Below are positions 1 to 5,681 of a DNA stretch of 11,530 bases, piece by piece. The position numbers and the translations under genes are program-made. The DNA comes from Sphingobacterium sp. UBA1575 (GTDB lineage: Bacteria > Bacteroidota > Bacteroidia > Sphingobacteriales > Sphingobacteriaceae), in assembly GCA_002322865.1 (NCBI GenBank), contig DCOH01000060.1, forward strand, positions 1 through 11,530. Direction: 5' to 3'. The notes beneath the pieces are model-generated. The model had not been told where the DNA came from, did not search any database, and saw only the letters and a program-made list of their open reading frames with translations. The stretch's first letter is position 1. The number at the start of each line of letters is the position of its first letter.

Positions 1-33
1 GAATTTTCGGGAGGGTTACACATTAACCTATAA
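1..33 (+). CDS. C-terminal end of an upstream gene (partial)
   Basis: Frame 1 is open from the window edge and reads EFSGGLHINL followed by TAA at 31-33. Only ten codons are visible, so the product cannot be named. The alternating hydrophobic/polar pattern with a hydrophobic last residue is what the final strand of an outer-membrane beta-barrel looks like, and such genes often precede a lipoprotein gene in Bacteroidota, but this is a guess. The stop lies 29 nt before the lipoprotein start at 63, compatible with one transcript. Confidence 0.4.
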   Translation, partial: EFSGGLHINL

Positions 34-62
34 TTTTTAAAAGGAAATTTAAAATGATAATT

Positions 63-1169
63 ATGAAAAAGATAAATATTATACTGATATATGTTTTCAT
101 CCTGTTTTTTTCTTCGTGTCAGAAACAAAGTATTCTAGAAAAAGAAACCCCTCAAGTATATCGAATATTTTTGAGTGGAAACACAAATACTGAATTGGAA
201 TTATTATTTCGAGATAAGGTTGTTGCCACTTCATTAAATCAAGGGGGTATTGCAGGTACTATATATTTAAATACATTCGGATTAGAAAATCCTGAGATTA
301 TTATTAGGGAAAAAATTTCCCAAAAAATTGTAGGTGCGAGGAAGATTGATACTTCAAAGTATTATCAAGAATTATTAGTTTTCTATGAAGATGGAAAAAT
401 TTATAGCGATAGAATATATTATAAAATAAATGGATTTGTTCTGTCAGGAGATCTAGAATTTCTTTTAGATGGAAAATTGATATATGAGGGCACTTCTAAA
501 ATTGAATTATCGAAAACAATTTTAATTGATGGAGAAAACTCCAGAAAATTGGAAATTAGGAAGAAAGGTGAAACAGAAATTCTTCTTACTGAAAATATAA
601 ATCCAAAAGAAAAAAATCAGTCAATAAGCTTTTTCTTTGATGGTAAGGAAATGGTTAAGGATATTAAAATGGATCCTCCAAAAAATCCAAATAATATGGC
701 CATATCTGTTCAATTTAAATCTACTTTCAATAATCCAAACTCTGCCGATTTATTTTTTCAAAATAAAAGTGAAATTGATTTAATTGCATTTACCCGTAAA
801 AAAGGTAAGGAAAATACCTCTAGAGGAACTCCTGAAATTAGAGTAGAACCTGAAATTAGGTTAACTATTCCAACAAATGGAACTTTTGTGAATTTTGAAC
901 TTCCTCCCCTAGAGGATCAAACATTAGAATATTCATTTGATATTCTTGAAAAAGGAACTAATAATATTCCATATATATTAGGAACAAATTCACTTTCAAT
1001 TTATGGCCCAGTTGGAGCAAATCAAGGCCGTTTCGGTTCTGGAATAATTGTAACGCCTGGAAAAAGCAAGTTGTTATCTATTACTGATGCTACTAGAACT
1101 TCTAGTTTACCTAAAAAACATCAGTTAGCCTATATTAAAATAACAGATTTATCAGATTATTTAAATTAA
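63..1169 (+). CDS. Putative lipoprotein of unknown function
   Basis: This 368-residue protein begins with a short basic N-terminus, a hydrophobic core (residues 5-16) and the sequence FFSSC, so it should be exported, cleaved before Cys19 and lipidated. The rest is rich in beta-prone, polar and charged segments with no membrane helix, suggesting a periplasmic or surface-exposed beta-sandwich protein; I recognise no specific domain. The start is placed at ATG 63 (MKKINIIL) because it gives a standard signal peptide; an in-frame ATG at 54 would only add MII. An A/G-rich stretch (AAGGAAA, around 40-46) precedes it. The gene is clearly more AT-rich than the rpe and aconitase genes in this window, which may reflect transfer or relaxed selection. 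A terminator at 1227-1257 ends the transcript. Function is unknown. Confidence 0.75.
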   Translation: MKKINIILIYVFILFFSSCQKQSILEKETPQVYRIFLSGNTNTELELLFRDKVVATSLNQGGIAGTIYLNTFGLENPEIIIREKISQKIVGARKIDTSKYYQELLVFYEDGKIYSDRIYYKINGFVLSGDLEFLLDGKLIYEGTSKIELSKTILIDGENSRKLEIRKKGETEILLTENINPKEKNQSISFFFDGKEMVKDIKMDPPKNPNNMAISVQFKSTFNNPNSADLFFQNKSEIDLIAFTRKKGKENTSRGTPEIRVEPEIRLTIPTNGTFVNFELPPLEDQTLEYSFDILEKGTNNIPYILGTNSLSIYGPVGANQGRFGSGIIVTPGKSKLLSITDATRTSSLPKKHQLAYIKITDLSDYLN

Positions 1170-1226
1170 GTCCAAAAAGAAAAATTCCAAATTCGAGCTA
1201 AGTGTAAAATGTAAATAGTAATGTTT

Positions 1227-1257
1227 AGGTGTAGTTTTAATTAACTACACCTTTTTT
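1227..1257 (+). terminator. Rho-independent terminator of the lipoprotein gene
   Basis: A perfect 10-bp stem (AGGTGTAGTT at 1227-1236 with AACTACACCT at 1243-1252), a 6-nt loop and a run of six T (1252-1257) form a plus-strand terminator. The loop and 3' arm contain the stop codon and the last codons of the minus-strand DUF1232 gene, so one piece of DNA serves as terminator on one strand and coding end on the other. On the minus strand no T tract follows the hairpin. Confidence 0.8.
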
Positions 1258-1620
1258 ATGGAAATATATAATAATCCAATAAACCAATACCCCATACAAC
1301 AAAACAATTGGAATAGCCAAATACCACCTTTTCTTCAAAGAAATATCCAAATCTTTCCTTTTCCTAATCTCCTCAATTACCTCCTTTGGAATCAGCTTCA
1401 ACGTAATCGTAATCAACAAAGGAACCAATAATAGATCATCCAAAATACCCAGCACCGGAATAAAATCAGGGATCAGATCAATGGGGCTCAGCAAATAGCC
1501 AACGGTAATCAAGGCCAAAATCTTAGCCAATAGGGGAGTCCGTTTATCAAACAAAGCATAATAAATAGGAACGATTTCCCTTTTAAGTTTTTTTGCAGCC
1601 TCTTTTAATCGCTTCAACAT
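1237..1620 (-). CDS. DUF1232 (YkvA-like) small membrane protein
   Basis: The 127-residue protein carries the DUF1232 signature at residues 42-68: YLLSPIDLIPDFIPVLG followed by ILDDLLLVPL. This family of small membrane-associated proteins has no firmly established biochemical role. A basic amphipathic N-terminus (residues 1-15) precedes the conserved hydrophobic hairpin, and a second hydrophobic segment at 99-120 is a likely membrane helix, ending in a short KKGVVN tail. The start ATG at 1618-1620 is the only sensible one and sits about 22 nt after a TAATTTTG -7 box. The gene is separated from the upstream DUF892 gene by a terminator (1677-1705), so it is probably transcribed on its own. Its 3' end overlaps the terminator of the convergent lipoprotein gene. 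Confidence 0.85.
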   Translation of the reverse strand: MLKRLKEAAKKLKREIVPIYYALFDKRTPLLAKILALITVGYLLSPIDLIPDFIPVLGILDDLLLVPLLITITLKLIPKEVIEEIRKRKDLDISLKKRWYLAIPIVLLYGVLVYWIIIYFHKKGVVN

Positions 1621-1642
1621 TCCCCATCATATTTATATCCTT

Positions 1643-1650
1643 CAAAATTA
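1643..1650 (-). promoter_or_regulatory. Candidate -7 promoter element for the DUF1232 gene
   Basis: The minus strand reads TAATTTTG here, a full match to the Bacteroidota TAnnTTTG element. It lies 22 nt before the ATG and downstream of the preceding terminator, the right place for a promoter. I see no good TTG -33 element at 17-23 nt upstream, so confidence is moderate. Confidence 0.45.
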
Positions 1651-1676
1651 AGGAAAAATCAGTTGCTATACGTTCA

Positions 1677-1705
1677 TTAAAAAAGAGGATCATAAAGATC
1701 CTCTT
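1677..1705 (-). terminator. Terminator of the KGG / DUF892 operon
   Basis: On the minus strand AAGAGGATC pairs with GATCCTCTT across a 5-nt loop (stem arms at 1683-1691 and 1697-1705) and is followed directly by a T run (1679-1684 read on the minus strand). It lies 40 nt after the DUF892 stop codon and insulates the downstream DUF1232 gene. Confidence 0.85.
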
Positions 1706-1744
1706 CCCTTAATAATCATGTGGTTTTACGCATCAATTATACTA

Positions 1745-2404
1745 TTATTCAACCTCTTCGTCCGCATCCATATTAATACTTGCTTCAGCGATTTCCGTAA
1801 GATAAACATCCGTTGCTTCCTCTTCTTCCAAGGTCCTTTCCAAAAGATCTGCCACTTTATCCATATCCATGGTAATGGCCAGTTGCGCTAAGCCACCATA
1901 GGAAGCAATTTCATAATGCTCCAACTTCTGGGCAGCAATGATCAAGGCAACATCCCGAGTTACTGTTCCTTCATCGGTTGATTTGATGATTTCCTTGGCT
2001 TCTTCCAATAATCCCAAAATCGCTTTGCATTCTTTTTCCTCTTCCTTTTCATTCAAAAGACCAAAAACCTTTTTCAATCGACTCACATGTTTTTTGGTCA
2101 CCAAGTGATGGTCTTCAAAAGCATCCTTCAATTCCTCTGTGGTGGCCACCTCTTCCATTTCCACCAAGGCATCCACGAGTTTATTTTCTGCATAGAGCAT
2201 ATCCTTTAAACCGGAAAGGAAAAATTTATACAAAGGACTATCCTTCTGATCACTACCTTCGTATTCTTCCTCGTCTTGGTTTTTCATGGAGGTATGACCC
2301 TTATTCTCCGAATCATTGCCGTTTTTCTTGCTGATAGCCTCTTTTCCGTTTGTATTTTTAGCGTTGGATTTTTCCTCCATTGCTTCTTTATCTTGCTTTG
2401 CCAT
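1745..2404 (-). CDS. DUF892 ferritin-like protein, YciF/YciE family
   Basis: The 219-residue protein has a lysine/glutamate/asparagine-rich, probably disordered N-terminus (residues 1-55) and then a ferritin-like four-helix domain typical of DUF892. Family hallmarks are visible: LKDMLYAENKLVDAL (66-80), ELKDAFEDHH (91-100), IIAAQKLEHYEIASYGGL (155-172) and LLERTLEEEEATDVYL (187-202). Candidate metal ligands are E73, H99/H100, E162, H163, E165 and E194. Family members are stress-induced (YciF in enterobacteria); a diiron centre is suggested by structure, and the enzymatic role is unsettled. I chose ATG 2402-2404 (MAKQDKE). The in-frame ATG at 2447-2449 lies inside an RNA hairpin and would add 15 unrelated residues. 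It follows the KGG-motif gene by 80 nt, with no promoter seen between them, so both are probably one operon. Confidence 0.88.
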   Translation of the reverse strand: MAKQDKEAMEEKSNAKNTNGKEAISKKNGNDSENKGHTSMKNQDEEEYEGSDQKDSPLYKFFLSGLKDMLYAENKLVDALVEMEEVATTEELKDAFEDHHLVTKKHVSRLKKVFGLLNEKEEEKECKAILGLLEEAKEIIKSTDEGTVTRDVALIIAAQKLEHYEIASYGGLAQLAITMDMDKVADLLERTLEEEEATDVYLTEIAEASINMDADEEVE

Positions 2405-2421
2405 AAAATTTGTTTTAAAGA

Positions 2422-2453
2422 TTAAATGCCTCCTAATGAAAGGAGACATTTAA
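2422..2453 (-). repeat. Hairpin between the KGG and DUF892 genes
   Basis: Arms at 2422-2434 and 2441-2453 pair over 13 bp around a 6-nt loop. The one mismatch is a C/A on the plus strand but a G-U wobble on the minus strand, so the structure is best as minus-strand RNA, the direction of the operon. The 3' arm on that strand contains AGGAGG, 24 nt before the DUF892 start, too far for a normal ribosome site. No U tract follows immediately, so it is more likely an intercistronic processing, stability or translation-control element than a terminator. Confidence 0.6.
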
Positions 2454-2484
2454 TTTATTATGGGTAATAATAAGTGGGGAAATC

Positions 2485-3042
2485 TTAAGAAGATCTTCTG
2501 CCACCGTAACCTGACCGACCTGAACTTCTACTGCCTCCATGCGATGCCTGTCCACCCATTCGAGCAATTCTTGTGCGTTCTTCTTGACTCATGGCTGCAA
2601 AACCTCGTTTACCTGAATGGGTGCCCGAACTTCTGGAACTACGTGTGCTAGATGAACTGGAAGTTCGTCCCTGACTGCCTCTATTGGAACTGGTTGATCT
2701 AGATCCTGAATTATTACCGCTTTGGGATGATCTTCTACGACCGGATGAACTGGAACGATCAGAAGTAAATCTTCCTTCACTGTCCCTTCTTCTATCCGAT
2801 CTTCCATCATCATAATCCTCTTCATCTTGGTCATTATCGTAATCCGAGTCGTAATCCTCATCATAATCGTCCTCATTGTCATAATAATCCTCTTCGTCAA
2901 AATCATCATCGTAATCCTCATCGTTGGATGCATCACGAAATCCATGGCTATAGCCTAACTGATAGATATCCTCCATGGAATGTTGTTGGGTCGAAGAAGA
3001 AGAATGCCTTGATTTTCCTCTGCCTAAATTGTTTCTTTTCAT
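2485..3042 (-). CDS. KGG-motif disordered stress protein (YciG-like)
   Basis: This 185-residue protein is strikingly partitioned. Residues 1-37 are a basic/polar head. Residues 38-79 are almost only Asp, Glu, Tyr and Asn. Residues 81-144 are Arg/Ser-rich. Residues 144-170 contain GKRGFAAMSQEERTRIA and ARMGGQASHGG, a match to the KGG motif of stress-induced proteins such as YciG and GsiB. A Gly/Arg/Ser tail (171-185) closes it. There is no signal peptide or membrane segment, so it should be cytoplasmic and mostly disordered. KGG proteins are associated with general stress and desiccation-type responses; the mechanism is not established. The start ATG 3040-3042 is followed by MKRNNLGRGK. It lies directly upstream of the DUF892 gene, the order seen in yciG-yciF. 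The acidic tract is encoded by repetitive GAT/GAC/TAT codons and may vary in length. Confidence 0.78.
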   Translation of the reverse strand: MKRNNLGRGKSRHSSSSTQQHSMEDIYQLGYSHGFRDASNDEDYDDDFDEEDYYDNEDDYDEDYDSDYDNDQDEEDYDDGRSDRRRDSEGRFTSDRSSSSGRRRSSQSGNNSGSRSTSSNRGSQGRTSSSSSTRSSRSSGTHSGKRGFAAMSQEERTRIARMGGQASHGGSRSSGRSGYGGRRSS

Positions 3043-3125
3043 AACGTTTCTTTATTTCTTTCCTTGCTGCAATGCAGGGAATTTAAAGAGGCTTTGTCTA
3101 GAATCAGCTCTCATAAATCGAAACC

Positions 3126-3147
3126 TTGATATATCAAATAGTTTGAT
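3126..3147. repeat. Overlapping short palindromes upstream of the KGG gene
   Basis: TTGATATATCAA (3126-3137) is a perfect 12-bp palindrome and overlaps ATCAAA-TAG-TTTGAT (3133-3147), a second perfect inverted repeat. They lie in the 209-bp divergent gap between the KGG gene (ATG 3042) and the membrane protein gene (ATG 3252). They could be an operator for either direction, but AT-rich palindromes of this length also arise by chance. Confidence 0.25.
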
Positions 3148-3185
3148 TTATTTTTAACTTGTTGAATGTCGATATGGGATCCATG

Positions 3186-3216
3186 TTTGTCCTATTGTTA
3201 TTCAGTATTATGGTTG
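3186..3216 (+). promoter_or_regulatory. Candidate promoter of the five-helix membrane protein gene
   Basis: TTTG at 3186-3189 and TATGGTTG at 3209-3216 are separated by 19 nt, fitting the Bacteroidota -33/-7 layout with one mismatch in the TAnnTTTG box. Transcription would start near 3223, about 29 nt before the ATG at 3252. Confidence 0.35.
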
Positions 3217-3251
3217 ATAATTGTAGTATTAAGAAAATATCAAAATCATAA

Positions 3252-4022
3252 ATGATTGTACCAGAGCTAAAAAGAGTTAAGACTTTTCTTGGATTTTTAT
3301 CCATGATGGTTGCCTGGTCATTGATGAATATTTTTTATATGCTATTTGAGGTTTTAAAAAATGGTAAGACCTCAGATCCATCAGTTTTATTTTTTTGGTC
3401 CTTTATTTATATCGTTTTTGCATGGCTGATCTTCCTACTTATTCCTTTGAAAAAGCTTGATCCCAATGGCAAACTATTTTCTCCATTGGTTTTTACATTT
3501 ATTTCAACTTTGTATGGAACATTGGTTATTGTTCTTCTGAATTTACTGCTATTTCAATCTACAGAATCCATGTCATTTTTGCTACCATTAGGTTCTTTAA
3601 CGGGTTTCTTTTTTGGATTGTCCTATAGTCTGCTCATTCGATCAAATAAACTTATTTATCTTCTGGATAAAAAACCAGGTCTTAAAATCTTAGCATTTCT
3701 ATATCCCATTATGATAAGCCTGTTAATTTTTTATTTATTTCCTAAATATGCTCCTCAAACTGCTTATCGATTTATGCCTTCAGAAATTAGAGAAAGAATT
3801 GTCGCCGAAACAATACCAAAATTCAATGTAGGAGATAGTTTGGAGCACCTAAAAGCCCAACTTCCAGGTTATTTTGAAGGATTTGATGATGGAAATGGCA
3901 CATTAAGTTTTAATAGCCATCATTTTTCTTTTGTTATTCAGGTCCATTGCAATAAAATTGTCCGGTTAAAATATATTCATGATTCTAGGTCTTTTGATGC
4001 ATCAATTCATAGCGATCTATAA
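3252..4022 (+). CDS. Unrecognised five-helix membrane protein
   Basis: I do not recognise the family. The 256-residue protein has five likely membrane helices (about 11-33, 45-65, 77-101, 107-129 and 145-163) joined by short loops. A soluble C-terminal part of about 90 residues (165-256) contains PSEIRERIVAETIPKF and an aromatic/acidic stretch around 205-225. No transporter or enzyme motif is evident and there is a single Cys in the tail (C233). Base composition is AT-rich, like the lipoprotein gene and unlike the aconitase gene. It is transcribed alone from the gap 3043-3251. Its last 38 nt overlap the 3' end of the convergent arsC gene, so the two transcripts can pair at their ends. It lies where an arsenite exporter often lies in such loci but is on the opposite strand and does not resemble ACR3 or ArsB. 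Confidence 0.65.
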   Translation: MIVPELKRVKTFLGFLSMMVAWSLMNIFYMLFEVLKNGKTSDPSVLFFWSFIYIVFAWLIFLLIPLKKLDPNGKLFSPLVFTFISTLYGTLVIVLLNLLLFQSTESMSFLLPLGSLTGFFFGLSYSLLIRSNKLIYLLDKKPGLKILAFLYPIMISLLIFYLFPKYAPQTAYRFMPSEIRERIVAETIPKFNVGDSLEHLKAQLPGYFEGFDDGNGTLSFNSHHFSFVIQVHCNKIVRLKYIHDSRSFDASIHSDL

Positions 4023-4626
4023 CCTTAGAAAAAACATAAAACATTTCCTGCGCAATTTCTAAGCTTTTTTCCCAATAAACGATCTCCTGAATTTCCGTAC
4101 CATCTGATGATTTTGGATCAGCATAAGTAATGGGAATTCGAGTATTAGCACCTGGAATAAATGGACAGCCGGCATCGGCCTGAGAGCAGGTCATGATAGC
4201 GGCGAAATCTGCCTTTGGGTTTAAAGGATGGTTATAAACTTTTGAAAAAAGTTTGATACGTATCTCTTTTTCCGGTATATCCAATTCATAAATCGGATTG
4301 CTCTCACCTGAAGTTTTTTTCAACAAAAGGCCTTGATTACTTAGCGTTTCTACAATTTTGGGATAAACGGCTGTTTCTTCGGTTCCACCTGAAAAACAAT
4401 GTACCAATGGTATTTTAAAATAATCCGCTGCAACCGATGCCCAGACCTGTGCCAAAATACTGCGCCGCGAATTATGGGTGCATATAAATTGAAGGTTTAC
4501 AGGATTGGAGTGATTCACCTGCTCTTGTATATAGGCAACCAAAGGGGCAAGCAAAATTTTTCTATCATCGGAAATATCCATATCACGAAGGATATTTCCG
4601 ATGTTTTGTTTGAAGGTGCTTTTCAT
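3985..4626 (-). CDS. arsC: Arsenate reductase, LMW-phosphatase / thioredoxin-coupled type
   Basis: The 213-residue protein has the low-molecular-weight phosphatase P-loop CTHNSRRS (Cys49 nucleophile, Arg55). Further on it has the redox pair of thioredoxin-dependent arsenate reductases, CSQADAGCP (Cys147 and Cys154, spaced seven apart as Cys82/Cys89 in the S. aureus pI258 enzyme). The Asp-Pro general-acid motif is D170-P171. All catalytic features for reducing As(V) to As(III) are therefore present. It is longer than the ~131-residue pI258 enzyme because of a helical N-terminal extension (residues 1-43) and an insertion between P-loop and redox pair. ATG 4624-4626 (MKSTFKQN) is chosen; a TTG at 4662 would run into the upstream gene. 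It starts 8 nt after the DUF6428 stop and is the last gene of the ars operon. The 3' end overlaps the convergent membrane gene by 38 nt. A plain protein tyrosine phosphatase is less likely given the cysteine triad. Confidence 0.85.
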   Translation of the reverse strand: MKSTFKQNIGNILRDMDISDDRKILLAPLVAYIQEQVNHSNPVNLQFICTHNSRRSILAQVWASVAADYFKIPLVHCFSGGTEETAVYPKIVETLSNQGLLLKKTSGESNPIYELDIPEKEIRIKLFSKVYNHPLNPKADFAAIMTCSQADAGCPFIPGANTRIPITYADPKSSDGTEIQEIVYWEKSLEIAQEMFYVFSKVIDRYELMHQKT

Positions 4627-4634
4627 TATGCTTG

Positions 4635-5108
4635 TTAGCAACAACCAGAACCAGGAGTACAAGAATTGTTCGAATGCTGATTTAATTCAATAAATTTGAT
4701 CTTTGGTTTTTCCGTTGGAATACCGCATGCATCTTCTGCCAAACATGCCGTTTGTTTATTCTTCAATATGAAATGCTTGCCATTGAAATCCAGGTCAAAT
4801 TTTCCAATGGTCTGCTGTTGGAATTCTACTTCAACTTCCGCATCCTCGATTCCTAATTGCTTTTCCGACAGAGCAATAATATTCAATAATTTATCTGGAT
4901 AGAGCCGATGGTCAACATCATGTGAGTGCCATAATTGGAAACTGACAGTTTTATCATGACGGATCGTTCCGCCACAATCAATATAATTTTTATTAACCTG
5001 TCCAACTTCTGTTACATGGAAATGGGTTGGAACAAAACTGCCATCCTCCAATTGGAAAGAAACTTCCGAAAGGGTAGGGAGGATTTCTTTGATTGCTGAT
5101 AATTTCAT
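4635..5108 (-). CDS. DUF6428 family protein of the ars operon
   Basis: The 157-residue protein matches what I know of the DUF6428 family: LEDGSFVPTHFHVTEVG (23-39) followed by IDCGG (43-47) and WHSHDVDH (60-67). The family regularly sits between arsR and an arsenate-reductase-like phosphatase in Bacteroidota; its biochemical role is not known to me. The conserved His (29, 31, 61, 63, 67) and Cys (45) residues could bind a metal or metalloid. The C-terminus has extra cysteines (122, 128, 150) and ends in Cys156-Cys157. I take ATG 5106-5108 (MKLSAIKE) as start; a TTG at 5129 lies inside a tandem DNA repeat. The gene follows arsR by 87 nt holding a second ArsR-type operator and precedes arsC by 8 nt, so it is probably co-transcribed with arsC and arsenic-inducible. 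Confidence 0.78.
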   Translation of the reverse strand: MKLSAIKEILPTLSEVSFQLEDGSFVPTHFHVTEVGQVNKNYIDCGGTIRHDKTVSFQLWHSHDVDHRLYPDKLLNIIALSEKQLGIEDAEVEVEFQQQTIGKFDLDFNGKHFILKNKQTACLAEDACGIPTEKPKIKFIELNQHSNNSCTPGSGCC

Positions 5109-5109
5109 T

Positions 5110-5160
5110 TTTAATTTATTTAATGACAAATAAGTTTTAATTATTTAAAGACAAATAAGT
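5110..5160. repeat. Tandem 25/26-bp repeat in the DUF6428 leader
   Basis: Positions 5110-5135 and 5136-5160 are two head-to-tail copies differing by one base insertion and one substitution. Both end in GACAAATAAGT. On the minus strand each copy begins ACTTATTTGTC. The repeat fills the space between the second ArsR operator (5161-5176) and the DUF6428 ATG (5108), so it would be promoter or 5' leader. A duplicated promoter-like TTATTTG box is one reading. Confidence 0.8.
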
Positions 5161-5176
5161 ATCGTAATATTGCGAT
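5161..5176. promoter_or_regulatory. ArsR-type operator 2, between arsR and DUF6428
   Basis: ATCGTAATATTGCGAT is a 16-bp imperfect palindrome and is the exact reverse complement of the operator before arsR; identity extends to 20 bp (5160-5179 against 5541-5560). It lies 20 nt after the arsR stop codon and 52 nt before the DUF6428 ATG. This is a place for a second ArsR-controlled promoter. Confidence 0.75.
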
Positions 5177-5195
5177 GTTATTGTTCAAAAAAAAC

Positions 5196-5525
5196 CTAAC
5201 AACAGGTTTTCGTATGGATATCCTGATGAAGGAAATCCGAAACATCATTTTTAATACTATTCCATATCTTTTCATCGATACAATAACAGATGGACTTTCC
5301 TTCAATGGAACCCTTAATGATTCCAGATTTCTTCAATTCTTTCAAATGTTGGGAAATGGTAGCTTGTGCCAATCCAAGTTCATCAACCAAATCATTACAG
5401 ATGCAATTTGGCTGATCGATGATATATTGCAGGATAGCAAGTCGAGCCGGATGGCCCAAAACCTTGAAAAGATTGGCTAAGGTATTCTGTTCTACACTGA
5501 AAATTTCGCTCTTGGTGATTCCCAT
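5196..5525 (-). CDS. arsR: ArsR/SmtB family metalloid-responsive repressor
   Basis: The 109-residue protein is a complete winged-helix regulator. It has FKVLGHPARLAILQYI (20-35), a helix-turn-helix DLVDELGLAQATISQHLKEL (45-64) and a wing around GSIEGKSICYCI (72-83). The sensor motif of arsenic ArsR proteins, ELCVCDL in E. coli, appears as CICNDL with Cys41 and Cys43. Extra cysteines at 80, 82 and a terminal Cys108-Cys109 pair may add ligands. It should repress its own operon and release DNA on binding As(III) or Sb(III). The ATG 5523-5525 is preceded by an operator at 5544-5559 and the same operator follows the gene at 5161-5176. A role for another thiophilic metal is possible, but the arsC partner favours arsenic. 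Confidence 0.88.
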   Translation of the reverse strand: MGITKSEIFSVEQNTLANLFKVLGHPARLAILQYIIDQPNCICNDLVDELGLAQATISQHLKELKKSGIIKGSIEGKSICYCIDEKIWNSIKNDVSDFLHQDIHTKTCC

Positions 5526-5543
5526 TTGATGAATTGATTTAAC

Positions 5544-5559
5544 ATCGCAATATTACGAT
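5544..5559. promoter_or_regulatory. ArsR-type operator 1, upstream of arsR
   Basis: ATCGCAATATTACGAT is a 16-bp imperfect palindrome 18 nt upstream of the arsR ATG. Read on the minus strand it contains TAATATTG, one mismatch from the TAnnTTTG promoter box, so a bound repressor would cover the core promoter. An identical inverted copy lies at 5161-5176. Confidence 0.78.
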
Positions 5560-5639
5560 ATTGATTTTGTATTATTATTCTTTTACGGGAATAAATTTTG
5601 ATTCACAAAAAATCCAACTGGGAATGTTACAAAGAAACT

Positions 5640-5676
5640 GTCTACATTGACTTCTTGGAGGAAGCAAAATGTAGGC
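5640..5676. repeat. Interrupted hairpin upstream of the 11-bp repeat array
   Basis: Outer arms 5640-5648 (GTCTACATT) and 5668-5676 (AATGTAGGC) pair over 9 bp with one G-T. Inside, CTTC (5651-5654) pairs with GAAG (5661-5664) around a TTGGAG loop. No T tract follows, so it is not a terminator. It may be a regulatory RNA element or a DNA dyad. Confidence 0.4.
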
Positions 5677-5681
5677 AGGGC

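Noticed and set aside
2405..2449. Longer DUF892 start (MSPFIRRH)
   Set aside because: The extra codons coincide with a 13-bp hairpin and are unlike the hydrophilic family N-terminus.
2589..2945. 118-codon Met/Ile-rich open frame on the minus strand
   Set aside because: It is another frame of the repetitive acidic tract of the KGG gene; the biased codons keep the other frame open and the product has no protein-like pattern.
4627..4662. N-terminal extension of arsC from a TTG codon
   Set aside because: It would overlap the DUF6428 coding end and adds a hydrophobic stretch foreign to the family; ATG 4626 is 8 nt after the upstream stop.
5175..5480. 101-codon plus-strand open frame opposite arsR
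   Set aside because: It is antisense to a well-supported arsR gene and resembles no protein.
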